Below are positions 53,513-62,639 of a stretch of DNA of 64,000 bases, piece after piece. The position numbers were made by a program, and so were the translations under genes. The notes below the pieces were generated by a model that worked only from the letters and a program-made list of their open reading frames with translations, had not been told where the DNA came from and did no database searches. This stretch comes from Jeotgalibacillus haloalkalitolerans. GTDB lineage: Bacteria; Bacillota; Bacilli; Bacillales; Jeotgalibacillaceae. Position 1 is the first letter of the stretch, and every line of letters starts with the position of its first letter. Location of the stretch: positions 372,001-436,000 of the forward strand of contig NZ_JAXQNN010000002.1 of NCBI RefSeq assembly GCF_034427455.1, read 5' to 3'.

Positions 53513-54193
53513 TCAGTTCTCAAGCCAATTATAAAAAGGCGCGGGCTCGTGAGGTTTTTCTGTCTGAGGTTTGGGTTTCCTGAATTGTTCACCCTGTTTT
53601 TTTGCATCTTCAGGTGATTTGATTCCTTTTTTCTTCCATTCAAATAATATCCGGTCAATATATCTGAAATTCAGTTTTTCAGATATGACTGCCTCTCTGA
53701 GTGCTGCTTTAACGATTTCAGGACTATGATCATCCTGATCAATCCACATCGCCAGCGTTTCACACTCAAGCGGTGATAACGGCCGTCCAAATTCCTGTTC
53801 AAACATTGAATAAAGGTCAGTCTGCATCGCCATTGTCTGTTCGACTGTTTCCTGGAATTGCTCCTGCCCTGCAACGGTCAGAATACAATTCCATAATGGT
53901 TCAAGAGAGTAGTGTTCTGTTTTAATCTCTTCTTCACCTTCATTTATTTCAAGAAGATTTTTCTTCACCAGCTTTTGAATAATCTTCAGGCATTCAGATG
54001 ATGTAAGCGTCATTCTATCTGCGATCTGATCAGGGGTCGGGAAAAGATTTCCTTTATCTATAAAAGCATGCAGCTGAATCAGGAGCATGCTTTCTGTTTC
54101 TGTCAGATTCAATTTTTTATAATATTTCAGCAGCATCACAGGGATGGCTGTATATCCTTCTTTTATCCATGTTTGTAACGGGAGCTGTGACAT
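53513..54193 (-). CDS. dnaD: Primosome protein DnaD
   Basis: A 226-residue replication-initiation and restart protein. The N-terminal winged-helix oligomerisation domain (about 1-100) is followed by the DnaD/DnaB-II domain (about 130-195) with the conserved EFGRPLSPLECETLAMWID and YIDRILFEWKKKGI segments. It remodels DNA at oriC with DnaA and loads helicase with DnaB and DnaI. Start follows GGAGGGGCACTG. First gene of dnaD-nth-ypoC. Confidence 0.95.
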   Translation of the reverse strand: MSQLPLQTWIKEGYTAIPVMLLKYYKKLNLTETESMLLIQLHAFIDKGNLFPTPDQIADRMTLTSSECLKIIQKLVKKNLLEINEGEEEIKTEHYSLEPLWNCILTVAGQEQFQETVEQTMAMQTDLYSMFEQEFGRPLSPLECETLAMWIDQDDHSPEIVKAALREAVISEKLNFRYIDRILFEWKKKGIKSPEDAKKQGEQFRKPKPQTEKPHEPAPFYNWLEN

Positions 54194-54213
54194 CAGTGCC
54201 CCTCCTTTCAGCT

Positions 54214-54256
54214 TGAAAAATGACCGAAAAGCAACTAACGCTTATTCGGTCATTTG
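54214..54256 (-). terminator. asnS terminator
   Basis: Stem AATGACCGAA/TTCGGTCATT (54219-54254) with a T tract on the minus strand, between asnS and dnaD. Confidence 0.85.
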
Positions 54257-54259
54257 TCA

Positions 54260-55552
54260 TTAAGGATATAGTCTGTTTAATAGTCTAGGGAATGGAATTG
54301 TCTCTCTTACGTGCTCCACGCCGCTGATCCATGCGACAGTTCTTTCAAGTCCCAATCCGAAACCTGAATGAGGAACTGAACCATATTTTCTAAGTTCAGA
54401 GTACCACTGATATGCTTCAGGCTCCAGCTTGTGTTCTTTAATTCTCTGCTCAAGCAGCTCCAGATCATGAATACGCTCTGATCCGCCAATAATTTCTCCG
54501 TAGCCTTCAGGTGCGATCAAGTCTGCACACAATACAACATCTTCATTCTCTGCTTCAGGCTGCATGTAAAACGGCTTCAGACTTGTCGGATAATGTGTAA
54601 TGAATACAGGCTTATCATAGCTTTCTGCAATTGCAGTTTCATGAGGAGCCCCAAGGTCATCTCCCCATTTAATATCGTCAAATCCTTTTTCATGTAGAAA
54701 TTTAAGTGCATCATCATAAGTGATTCGCGGGAATGGTGCTTTAATTTTCTCAAGCACTGATGTGTCCCTGCCCAGTCTTGTCAATTCGAGCTGACAGTTT
54801 TCAAGAACAGACTGAACCACAAATGATACATACTGCTCCTGAACTACAAGGTTGTCTTCAAATTCATAGAATGCCATCTCCGGCTCGATCATCCAGAACT
54901 CGATTAAGTGGCGGCGTGTTTTAGACTTTTCAGCACGGAAAGTCGGACCGAATGAAAATACTTTTCCAAGAGCCATTGCAGCAGCTTCCATATATAATTG
55001 ACCGCTCTGTGAAAGATAAGCATCTTCTTCAAAGTATTTTGTATGGAATAGCTCTGAAGTTCCTTCTGGTGCACTGCCCGTCAGAATTGGTGGATCTACC
55101 TTAACAAAGCCCTCTTTGTTAAAAAATTCATAAGTAGCACGGATAATCTCATTTCTGATTTTCATCACTGCATGCTGACGGTTAGAGCGCAGCCATAGAT
55201 GACGATGGTCCATTAAGAACTCAGTACCATGTTCTTTTGGTGTAATCGGATAATCTGTTGACTCATGGATCACAGTCAGGTCTTTTACTTCCATTTCATA
55301 ACCAAAAGGAGAGCGTGTATCCTCTTTAATTAAACCAGTCACGTAAATTGAAGATTCCTGCGTTAAGGATTTTGCTTTTTGAAAGATGTCTTCTCCTACT
55401 TCACTTTTAACGACAACTCCCTGAATAAATCCTGTACCGTCACGAAGCTGCAGGAAAGCGATCTTTCCACTTGAACGTTTATTTGCCAGCCAGGCGCCAA
55501 TTGTTACTTCTTCTCCAACGTGGCTGCCGGCTTGTGAGATTGATGTTTTCAC
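54260..55552 (-). CDS. asnS: Asparaginyl-tRNA synthetase
   Basis: A 430-residue class IIb synthetase. The N-terminal OB-fold anticodon domain ([31 protein letters not shown]) precedes the catalytic core with motif 2 ([16 protein letters not shown]) and motif 3 ([10 protein letters not shown]). GTG 55552 is used: GGAGGG lies 7 bases upstream and the resulting 430 residues equal the B. subtilis protein. Its promoter sits just after aspB; no T-box leader is present. Confidence 0.96.
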   Translation of the reverse strand: MKTSISQAGSHVGEEVTIGAWLANKRSSGKIAFLQLRDGTGFIQGVVVKSEVGEDIFQKAKSLTQESSIYVTGLIKEDTRSPFGYEMEVKDLTVIHESTDYPITPKEHGTEFLMDHRHLWLRSNRQHAVMKIRNEIIRATYEFFNKEGFVKVDPPILTGSAPEGTSELFHTKYFEEDAYLSQSGQLYMEAAAMALGKVFSFGPTFRAEKSKTRRHLIEFWMIEPEMAFYEFEDNLVVQEQYVSFVVQSVLENCQLELTRLGRDTSVLEKIKAPFPRITYDDALKFLHEKGFDDIKWGDDLGAPHETAIAESYDKPVFITHYPTSLKPFYMQPEAENEDVVLCADLIAPEGYGEIIGGSERIHDLELLEQRIKEHKLEPEAYQWYSELRKYGSVPHSGFGLGLERTVAWISGVEHVRETIPFPRLLNRLYP

Positions 55553-55600
55553 TCGATTTCCCTCCAGGAACATTAATATCTATTGTTTCATCACTAACGT

Positions 55601-55629
55601 ATTATACCTTTGATACGTATATGGTTCAA
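55601..55629 (-). promoter_or_regulatory. asnS promoter
   Basis: Minus-strand -35 TTGAAC (55624-55629), 17-base spacer, -10 TATAAT (55601-55606), directly after the aspB stop codon; leader about 40 bases. Confidence 0.75.
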
Positions 55630-56820
55630 TCAGCGTTTTTTATTTTCAACATAGTCGCTGATCCGTGAAAGTGCAGTTTCAAGCGATGCCAGATCAGTTG
55701 CATAAGACAAACGGATGTTGTCAGGAGAGCCAAAACCTGAACCAGGAATCACTGCGACATTAGCCTCGCTTAACAGATCTTTTGCAAACTCGTCAACAGA
55801 GTCAAAACCGCAAAGTGCTGCAGCTTCTTTTACATTTGGAAATAAGTAAAATGCTCCCTGTGGTTTAATGCAGCGGAATCCCGGTATCCGGTTAACCTGA
55901 TCAAATACTTTGTTCAGGCGGCTTTCAAATGCAGTTCTCATTTCCTCTACTGCATCCTGAGGTCCTTCATATGCTGCTAGTGCCCCGAATTGAGCAGTCG
56001 TTGTAGGATTCGATGTAGAATGACTTGCAAGGTTTGTCATCGCCTTAATAATATCTTTGCGCCCTGCAGCGTAACCGATTCTCCAACCGGTCATCGAATG
56101 TGATTTTGACACACCGTTCACAAGTATTGTCTGTTCTTTTAATGACGGTGAGATTTCAGCGATTGATGTATGCACTGTTCCGTCATAGAGCAGCTTTTCA
56201 TAGATCTCATCGGAAATAATCAGCAGATCTTTTTCAAGACATGCCTGACCAATTGCCTCAAGCTCTTCCTTTGAGTAAACCATCCCTGTAGGGTTACTTG
56301 GTGAGTTAATAATCACTGCCTTTGTTTCAGGTCCGGCAGCCTCAAGAATCTGCTCTGCAGTTACTTTATAGTCGTTATCTTCTTTTCCTTCAACTATGAC
56401 AGGTTTGCCTCCTGCAAGTTTTACCTGTTCAGGGTAACTTACCCAATATGGAGTTGGAATAATGACTTCATCACCGTCATTTAAAATCGCCTGAAATATA
56501 TTGTAAAGTACGTGCTTAGCACCGCTGCCCACAAAGATCTCAGAAAGATCATATGTAATGTGCTGGTCTCTCTTAAATTTATCAGCGATCGCCTGTTTTA
56601 GTGCAACTGTTCCGGCTGCAGGCGTATATTTCGTTTCACCGCTTTTCATTGACTGATATGCAGCTTCGATAATATGATCAGGGGTATTAAAATCAGGCTC
56701 CCCTGCTCCTAACCCGATGACATCTTTACCTTCAGCTTTTAATTCTTTCGCTTTGGCCGTAATTGCCAAAGTTGTAGATGGTGTCAGTGATTTCACTCTG
56801 TTTGCAAGTAATTCTTTCAT
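55630..56820 (-). CDS. aspB: Aspartate aminotransferase
   Basis: A 396-residue fold-type I PLP enzyme of subgroup Ib. NSPSNPTG, the DEIYEKLLYDG segment and the Schiff-base lysine in SKSHSMTGWRIGY are present, and the final Arg that binds the substrate carboxylate is in IRLSYATD. Interconverts aspartate and oxaloacetate with glutamate. Start follows AAGGAGTGAAGAAATC. Downstream of ypmA-ypmB, upstream of asnS. Confidence 0.95.
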   Translation of the reverse strand: MKELLANRVKSLTPSTTLAITAKAKELKAEGKDVIGLGAGEPDFNTPDHIIEAAYQSMKSGETKYTPAAGTVALKQAIADKFKRDQHITYDLSEIFVGSGAKHVLYNIFQAILNDGDEVIIPTPYWVSYPEQVKLAGGKPVIVEGKEDNDYKVTAEQILEAAGPETKAVIINSPSNPTGMVYSKEELEAIGQACLEKDLLIISDEIYEKLLYDGTVHTSIAEISPSLKEQTILVNGVSKSHSMTGWRIGYAAGRKDIIKAMTNLASHSTSNPTTTAQFGALAAYEGPQDAVEEMRTAFESRLNKVFDQVNRIPGFRCIKPQGAFYLFPNVKEAAALCGFDSVDEFAKDLLSEANVAVIPGSGFGSPDNIRLSYATDLASLETALSRISDYVENKKR

Positions 56821-56834
56821 GATTTCTTCACTCC

Positions 56835-57302
56835 TTATAAGTTACGGATGGTTCTCCACCAGTCACCACTTTCAAACTTCACATAATAATAATTCAGCAA
56901 ATCATCTTCATCCTCGTAGACAATTTCCCATACCGGACCTACTGATTCCATCCCGATTTTCGAAGACAGTATCTTCTGAGGCTCATCATCATTGTAAAGC
57001 ATATCTAAAGCCTGTTCTTCTGATATCCCGTCTTCAACCGGAATCACGACTGAGTCAAGCTCTGTATTCTCCGGATAAAAGAATAATTGATTTGATCCTT
57101 CCATATCTCCTGTAACGATATAATACACTTCACTGCCGTGATAATGATAGCTGTCTGTCACTTCCATTCCCTGTGCTCTTGCAGCTTCTTCAGCTATTTC
57201 AAGTTCTGCATTGACCTGTTGCCTGGCAGTGGAATAGATCAGGACAAAGCAGATAATAAACACCGTTATCACGGCACTTAATAAGAGTATCCATTTTTTC
57301 AT
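56835..57302 (-). CDS. ypmB: YpmB-family membrane-anchored PepSY-like protein
   Basis: A 155-residue protein with one N-terminal membrane helix (about 4-24) and an extracytoplasmic domain of two PepSY-like repeats (DUF5590). ATG 57302 follows GAGGGTTATT and gives MKKWILLLS. Function unknown; conserved gene pair with ypmA upstream of aspB across Bacillales. Confidence 0.88.
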   Translation of the reverse strand: MKKWILLLSAVITVFIICFVLIYSTARQQVNAELEIAEEAARAQGMEVTDSYHYHGSEVYYIVTGDMEGSNQLFFYPENTELDSVVIPVEDGISEEQALDMLYNDDEPQKILSSKIGMESVGPVWEIVYEDEDDLLNYYYVKFESGDWWRTIRNL

Positions 57303-57314
57303 AATAACCCTCAC

Positions 57315-57485
57315 TTATGTTCTGTAAATCGTAAAAACAGCTTTTGACTGATCCTCCTGATCCAGTGCAAGACCAAACATCAGATCATCTCTTTTGAGAG
57401 ACCGGTTCAGTGCATCCACAATTTTATACAGATCCTTGGAATGATCTACTGTCACTGTAGAAATGATTTCAATCTTTTCACCCAT
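57315..57485 (-). CDS. ypmA: YpmA (DUF4264) small protein
   Basis: A 56-residue soluble protein of the YpmA/DUF4264 family ending in MFGLALD...AVFTIYRT, which is highly conserved. ATG 57485 is chosen; the reading frame extends to a TTG at 57503 that overlaps the ribosome-binding region GAAGTGAAG. Function unknown. Confidence 0.88.
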   Translation of the reverse strand: MGEKIEIISTVTVDHSKDLYKIVDALNRSLKRDDLMFGLALDQEDQSKAVFTIYRT

Positions 57486-57541
57486 CGGCTTCACTTCTTT
57501 CAATCAGATTTATCATAAACAGTATAACAGGTTTATTCAGC

Positions 57542-60304
57542 CTACAACCATTCTTCAATGTCAAAGATACACTCATCAAGACTTTTTTCTTCAACCTTCA
57601 TTTCAGGAATCGAATCTGTAAATGCTTTACCATAAGATGCACTGAGAAGTCTTCTGTCAAATACCATGAAAATCCCGCGATCATTCTCGTGCCTGATCAG
57701 TCTGCCAAATCCCTGTCTGAATCTAAGAACAGCTTTAGGCAGAGAGACTTCCTGAAACGGGTTTCTATTTTCACTTTTAGCACGTTCCCATTGGGCTTTC
57801 ACCAGTGGTTCATCCGGTGGTGAAAAAGGCAGTCTCACCATTACAAGGCACGACAGGTCCTCACCGGGAATATCAAGCCCTTCCCAAAAACTGCTGGTGC
57901 CGAATAAAACTGCTTTATCAAATTTACGGAAATTCTTTGACAGCTTTGTTCTGCTGCCTGCCGATATCCCCTGGGCAATCAGGACAAAATCCTCCATCTG
58001 CTGACTTTCTTTTATTAATTCATACGTATTGCGGAGCATCTCATGTGAAGTAAACAGCACGAGCATCCTGCCGGAAGTTGCCTCGGCGATCACCGCTAAA
58101 TGACCGGTAATCCATTCAACATATTCTTCAGGTGTTACGGATTTAATATCCGGCAGATCATTCGGCACCATCAGCCTCACATGATTCCGATAGTCGAATG
58201 GTGATTCATACTTGTTAATGATCAGCTTTTTTCCTGCAAGTCCTGATGACTGAATAAAATGATCGAACGAGTCATTTACTGCCAGTGTCGCACTTACCGC
58301 AACCGCAGGCAGGGAATCATCGAAAAACGCATGCTGAATTTTATCCTTCAGATCCAATTCATTTGCAACAATTGTCAGGCTTCCGGGTATAGATCTCAAA
58401 TCCCCTTCAATCCAATTCACATATTGATCATGCTTTCTGATAAATAACGTTCTGATGATTTCAATTAATCTTTCCCATTCCTGAAACAGTGCGCCGGCAT
58501 CTTCTACTGCTGCTTTTTCATGAACAGTCAGCTTTGTTTTCTTCTTCCCGATCGCTTCAAGCTGTTTTAACAATGTTTTCAAACAGTTTTTCAATTCATT
58601 TAACAATCTTTCAAAACTGTACTTAACATACTTCCAGTCGCTATGATCACCCTGCAAAAGCAGTTTCTGCTTTTGAAATCCTTTTTGCCGCTTAACGTGA
58701 TTTTTAAAGTACAATCCAAGCTGATAAAAAGATGCGTCTGTTTCCTGATTCAGCCGGTCCCAGCTTTCAGGATGAAAATAGTCACATGAGATCTTATGTT
58801 TATTAAGGATCGAATGAAGTTTTTCTGATATTCCATCCTCCTGGCTTCCGGTTAATCGTGAAATGGCGAACTTTATTTTCATATAGTCCAGCCTGATGCC
58901 CCACTGATTTCTGCAGGTCTCCTCCAGGTGATGCGCTTCATCAATCATCAAATGGTCATAGCGTGGAAATGTCCCGGTGTCTTTAAGTTTATCAACTGCC
59001 AGCATTGCGTGATTTGTGATCACAATATCTGCCTGCTCGGCCTTCTTTAATGAATAACTGTAAAAATCACGCTCGGCCCAGGGATCCTGATTTTTATCCA
59101 GATACCAGCCGCTATGTCTGATTCTGTTCCAGTATAGCAGGCTGCCTCCTGACAGGTTCAACTCATCTATATCACCGGTTTCTGTTTCCGTTAACCAGGT
59201 TAATAACTGCATTTTAGCAAGCACAGTATCATATTGCCGGTCATTTTCTTTGAGTGACTGCTCAAATTTCATCATATGAATGTAATTACTTCTGCCTTTG
59301 AGCACAGCAGTTGCCAATGAATTATGCAGCAAAGCGTTTATTTTCCCGGCAGTTTCAAGCAACTGATCCTGCTGTTGAAGTGTCTGTGTGGTGATGCATA
59401 TTTTTTTACCTTCGTTTACTTTTATAACAGCAGGTATCAGTAACCCGAGTGTTTTCCCTACTCCGGTTCCAGCTTCTATGACCGCATGCGATTGTGTCTG
59501 AAAAGCTGTCAGTATATCAGTGATCATTTGAAGCTGTGCTTCCCTCTTCTGATATCCGGGCACAAGCTCACTGATAAAGTTTTCGATCTCTATTTCAGGT
59601 TTTTTAAAATGGCTTTTTTGAACCAGCTGCTTCTTTCTGATTGCAATTCCCCTGAAAACTTCAAGTTCATCAGGAAGATCAGTGAGATTTTTCTTTTTTT
59701 CTTCTATACACAGTTCAAAAAAGAGGTCTAAATCACTTTTTAAAAATGCAGATTGACCTGCCAGCTGCTCTACAGTCAGTAAAGGCATGTTCATCACTTT
59801 ATTATGTAAACTGATTAATAGTTCTGCAGTTGCAAGCGCATCGCTGTCAGCCTGGTGGGGACGATCATGCTCAAGTAACAGATTTTCCGTCAGATCCCCC
59901 AGTTTAAAACTTGCTGCTTCAGGCATTAATGCACGTGACAGTTCAACTGTGTCCCAGGCTGGTCCCGAGAACTCATTCAAATCAGCATTTCTTAAAGCTC
60001 CATTTAAAAAAGGCAGATCAAATTGAACATTATGTGCAACAAAAACAGCTCCCTTCAGCATTTCCTGGATGCGGGGAGCAATCATTTTAAAATCAGGTGC
60101 ATCTGCTACATCTTGCTCTGTAATACCTGTCAGTTCAGTAATGAAAGGAGGGATCGGCTGCACTGGATTTACAAATGATGAATAGGTCTCAGTTACGCTC
60201 ATGTTTTCAATCAGAACGACCGCAAATTGTATTATGCGGTCGCCTCTTCTGTATGAATTTCCGGTTGTTTCTATATCCACCACTGCAATTTTTTCTGATC
60301 TCAT
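57542..60304 (-). CDS. dinG: DinG with N-terminal exonuclease domain
   Basis: A 920-residue fusion: a DnaQ/epsilon-type 3'-5' exonuclease (about 1-170, VDIETTGNS, HNVQFDLPFLN, HQADSDALAT) and an XPD-type helicase (about 240-920) with Walker A EAGTGVGKT, DEAH (MIDEAHHLEE) and QGFGRLIRHE. The cysteine cluster for the Fe-S domain is absent, as in the Gram-positive DinG branch, so the enzyme may be mainly an exonuclease. ATG 60304 or GTG 60313 could be the start; both have imperfect site spacing. Confidence 0.92.
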   Translation of the reverse strand: MRSEKIAVVDIETTGNSYRRGDRIIQFAVVLIENMSVTETYSSFVNPVQPIPPFITELTGITEQDVADAPDFKMIAPRIQEMLKGAVFVAHNVQFDLPFLNGALRNADLNEFSGPAWDTVELSRALMPEAASFKLGDLTENLLLEHDRPHQADSDALATAELLISLHNKVMNMPLLTVEQLAGQSAFLKSDLDLFFELCIEEKKKNLTDLPDELEVFRGIAIRKKQLVQKSHFKKPEIEIENFISELVPGYQKREAQLQMITDILTAFQTQSHAVIEAGTGVGKTLGLLIPAVIKVNEGKKICITTQTLQQQDQLLETAGKINALLHNSLATAVLKGRSNYIHMMKFEQSLKENDRQYDTVLAKMQLLTWLTETETGDIDELNLSGGSLLYWNRIRHSGWYLDKNQDPWAERDFYSYSLKKAEQADIVITNHAMLAVDKLKDTGTFPRYDHLMIDEAHHLEETCRNQWGIRLDYMKIKFAISRLTGSQEDGISEKLHSILNKHKISCDYFHPESWDRLNQETDASFYQLGLYFKNHVKRQKGFQKQKLLLQGDHSDWKYVKYSFERLLNELKNCLKTLLKQLEAIGKKKTKLTVHEKAAVEDAGALFQEWERLIEIIRTLFIRKHDQYVNWIEGDLRSIPGSLTIVANELDLKDKIQHAFFDDSLPAVAVSATLAVNDSFDHFIQSSGLAGKKLIINKYESPFDYRNHVRLMVPNDLPDIKSVTPEEYVEWITGHLAVIAEATSGRMLVLFTSHEMLRNTYELIKESQQMEDFVLIAQGISAGSRTKLSKNFRKFDKAVLFGTSSFWEGLDIPGEDLSCLVMVRLPFSPPDEPLVKAQWERAKSENRNPFQEVSLPKAVLRFRQGFGRLIRHENDRGIFMVFDRRLLSASYGKAFTDSIPEMKVEEKSLDECIFDIEEWL

Positions 60305-60329
60305 ACCTTTCACAGCCTTTATCTGATTT

Positions 60330-60716
60330 CTAGCCCATTACTGTTGCTTCAGGCTCATGGTGTATCAATTCTGTAATTTCATTATGCTCATTCATAATTG
60401 CCACTTTCGGCTGGTGGTGCTTTGCCTCTTCATTCTGTACAAGCATGTATGAGATGACAATAATAACATCGCCCTCCTGTACAAGTCTGGCTGCTGCACC
60501 ATTTACACACATAACACCACTTCCACGTTTGCCTTTAATAATATAGGTCTCAAAACGGGCGCCATTGTTATTATTAACGATTTGCACTTTTTCATTTGGA
60601 TACATTCCCACAGCATCCAGAATATCTTCATCAATCGTAATACTTCCTACATAATTTAAATTAGCTTCTGTCACTCTTGCTCTATGAATTTTACCACTCA
60701 TCATTGTTCTGAACAT
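60330..60716 (-). CDS. panD: Aspartate 1-decarboxylase proenzyme
   Basis: A 128-residue pyruvoyl-dependent enzyme that makes beta-alanine from aspartate. Self-cleavage is expected between Gly24 and Ser25 (YVGSITID), Ser25 becoming the pyruvoyl group. [20 protein letters not shown] is conserved. It overlaps panC by 16 bases and completes the panBCD operon. Start follows GAGGAACCGGA. Confidence 0.97.
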   Translation of the reverse strand: MFRTMMSGKIHRARVTEANLNYVGSITIDEDILDAVGMYPNEKVQIVNNNNGARFETYIIKGKRGSGVMCVNGAAARLVQEGDVIIVISYMLVQNEEAKHHQPKVAIMNEHNEITELIHHEPEATVMG

Positions 60717-61564
60717 TCCGGTTCCTCCTCAGTCGTAAATATGATATTGTCGATTAATCTGGCCCGCTCGAACCTCACCGCAGCAGCAATAATCAGACGG
60801 GTATCTGACTCAGAAGGCACCTGCAATTCAGGATAGGTGAGGATTTCCACATAATCCAGCTCGCCGCTTACAGATAACAGCTCATTTTTAAAGTGGTCAA
60901 TTGCTGCCATCCTGCCGCTTTGAAGATATACTTTAGAACTTAATTGTAACGCCTGATAAATGGCTGGCGCTTCTTTTCTTTCCTGATCGCTCAAATAGAC
61001 ATTTCTTGAGCTCTTGGCAAGTCCATCCTCTTCCCTTACCGTTTCAACCGGAATGATTTCAGTCGGAAAATGTAGGCTTTTAGCCAGACCTTCAACGACA
61101 GCAACCTGCTGGGCGTCCTTCTGCCCAAAAAAACTTTTATCTGGATCTACGATATTGAAAAGGATTGATAATACAGTTACAACGCCATCAAAGTGTCCGG
61201 GTCTTGAAGCCCCGCACAGTACATCTGTCCGATCAACTGCCATAACCTTGACAGATGGTTCAGATGGATACAGCTCAGTCACATCCGGATAAAAAAGCAG
61301 ATCCACACCTGCTTCTTCTGCAAGTCTTCTGTCTCTTTCAATATCTCTCGGATACCTTTCAAAATCTTCTCCCGGACCGAATTGCAACGGATTGACAAAG
61401 ATGCTCATGACAGTAATGTCACATTGAATGACTGATTGTGCCACCAATGATAAGTGACCTTCATGTAAAAAACCCATTGTCGGGACAAAACCGATTGATT
61501 TGCCCTTCATTTTATAGCTGTTAATGGTATTCTTCATATCTTGAACAGAACTGATTGTAATCAC
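60701..61564 (-). CDS. panC: Pantoate-beta-alanine ligase
   Basis: A 287-residue pantothenate synthetase joining pantoate (PanB branch) and beta-alanine (PanD). It has the HIGH-type motif in [13 protein letters not shown] and the KMSKS-like [11 protein letters not shown] loop, plus [15 protein letters not shown]. Overlaps panB by ATGA at the start and panD at the end. Confidence 0.97.
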   Translation of the reverse strand: MITISSVQDMKNTINSYKMKGKSIGFVPTMGFLHEGHLSLVAQSVIQCDITVMSIFVNPLQFGPGEDFERYPRDIERDRRLAEEAGVDLLFYPDVTELYPSEPSVKVMAVDRTDVLCGASRPGHFDGVVTVLSILFNIVDPDKSFFGQKDAQQVAVVEGLAKSLHFPTEIIPVETVREEDGLAKSSRNVYLSDQERKEAPAIYQALQLSSKVYLQSGRMAAIDHFKNELLSVSGELDYVEILTYPELQVPSESDTRLIIAAAVRFERARLIDNIIFTTEEEPECSEQ

Positions 61565-62400
61565 GAATTCGTTCCCCCGTAAAGAGAAATTCTTTCTTCT
61601 TCTTTCAGGTTAAACGAATGGGATTGACCAGGAAATTTCTGCTCCTTTACCTCTTTATTATACTGTTTAATCGCTCCCACAATATCAGGATAAACTTCAG
61701 TATATTTTTTAACAAATTTAGGAACGCGATGATCACCGTAACCGATCAGATCATGAAAAACAAGCACCTGACCATCTGACTGGACACCTGCGCCTATTCC
61801 CACAGTTGGTATTTTACATAATGCCGTAACCTTTTCAGTGATCTGCTGTGGAATACACTCCAATACAACTGAAAATGCACCAGCCTGTTCACAGGATAAA
61901 GCATCATCGATCAGCTGCCTTCCCTGTTCAGCCGTTTTAGCCTGCACTTTAAAGCCGCCGAGAACACCTGCACTCTGCGGTGTCAGACCTAAGTGTGCCA
62001 TTACAGGAATACCACTCTCAACCAGCGCCTCGATCATTGGCAGTACGTTTCCAGCCCCTTCAACCTTTACAGCATCAGCGCCTGACTCCTGCATGATTCT
62101 GGCTGCAGCTCTGAGTGTTTCTTCACGCGACAGGTGATAAGTCATAAAAGGCATATCCACAACAATAAACGTATCCTTTGCACCGCGTCTGACCGCTTTT
62201 GCATGATGAATCATATCTTCTATTGTGACCGGAACCGTTGAATCATACCCCAGGACAACCATGCCAAGAGAATCTCCTACCAGAATCATATCTGTCTGAG
62301 CCTCCTCAGCAGCTTTGGCAGAAGGGTAATCATATGCGGTAACCATTGTAATTTTTTCACCGTTTTGTTTCATTTTTAAAAAATCAGCAGTTGTTTTCAC
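61561..62400 (-). CDS. panB: Ketopantoate hydroxymethyltransferase
   Basis: A 279-residue TIM-barrel enzyme that adds a one-carbon unit from methylene-THF to alpha-ketoisovalerate, the first step to pantothenate and coenzyme [37 protein letters not shown] (metal-binding Asp) and [10 protein letters not shown] are conserved. Start codon at 62400 follows AAAGGAGGAGAAAAC. First gene of panBCD, behind a structured leader. Confidence 0.97.
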   Translation of the reverse strand: MKTTADFLKMKQNGEKITMVTAYDYPSAKAAEEAQTDMILVGDSLGMVVLGYDSTVPVTIEDMIHHAKAVRRGAKDTFIVVDMPFMTYHLSREETLRAAARIMQESGADAVKVEGAGNVLPMIEALVESGIPVMAHLGLTPQSAGVLGGFKVQAKTAEQGRQLIDDALSCEQAGAFSVVLECIPQQITEKVTALCKIPTVGIGAGVQSDGQVLVFHDLIGYGDHRVPKFVKKYTEVYPDIVGAIKQYNKEVKEQKFPGQSHSFNLKEEERISLYGGTNS

Positions 62401-62446
62401 GTTTTCTCCTCCTTTATTTCAGAGGAAGACGAAATACTGCAGACAT

Positions 62447-62474
62447 AAATAAAACCCTCTGTTAGACAGAAGGA
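62447..62474 (-). terminator. Attenuator terminator in panB leader
   Basis: Minus strand CCTTCTGT-CTA-ACAGAGGG (62455-62473) then TTTTATTT, a complete intrinsic terminator inside the leader, 50 bases before panB. Its left arm is shared with the alternative stem described for the leader. Confidence 0.8.
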
Positions 62475-62575
62475 TGCCGCAGATTATTCCGGTCCTCTGT
62501 CCCTGTCACATAATGGATCAAGGCAGATCATTGCATTTGTTTGTTAAAAGGTGCAGTTCTTAAAGGATACTGCCC
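62465..62575 (-). promoter_or_regulatory. panBCD leader RNA, likely pan motif riboswitch
   Basis: The transcript region before panB holds two similar motifs, AATGATCTGC (62523-62532) and AATAATCTGC (62479-62488), 44 bases apart. The second lies in a stem GACAGAGGA/TCCTTCTGTC (62465-62501) with an inner CCG/CGG. That stem uses the same bases as the following terminator, so only one can form. Tandem copies upstream of panB match what is known of the pan RNA motif of Firmicutes; I cannot run a covariance search to confirm. Confidence 0.7.
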
Positions 62576-62581
62576 ACTCAC

Positions 62582-62590
62582 AGTATAACA
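62582..62590 (-). promoter_or_regulatory. panB promoter
   Basis: Minus strand TGTTATACT, an extended -10 (TATACT at 62582-62587); no strong -35. It stands between the birA terminator and the leader. Confidence 0.5.
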
Positions 62591-62610
62591 GATCAATCAC
62601 ATCCGCATCT

Positions 62611-62639
62611 ATAAAAACTACTCAATGTCAGCTGAGTAG
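62611..62639 (-). terminator. birA terminator including stop codon
   Basis: Stem CTACTCA/TGAGTAG (62618-62639), 8-base loop, T5AT tail. The birA stop codon TAG is part of the stem. Confidence 0.88.

Noticed and set aside
55553-55629. Possible T-box upstream of asnS
   Set aside because: The leader after the promoter is about 40 bases, with no AGGGTGGNACCGCG-type T-box sequence and no terminator.
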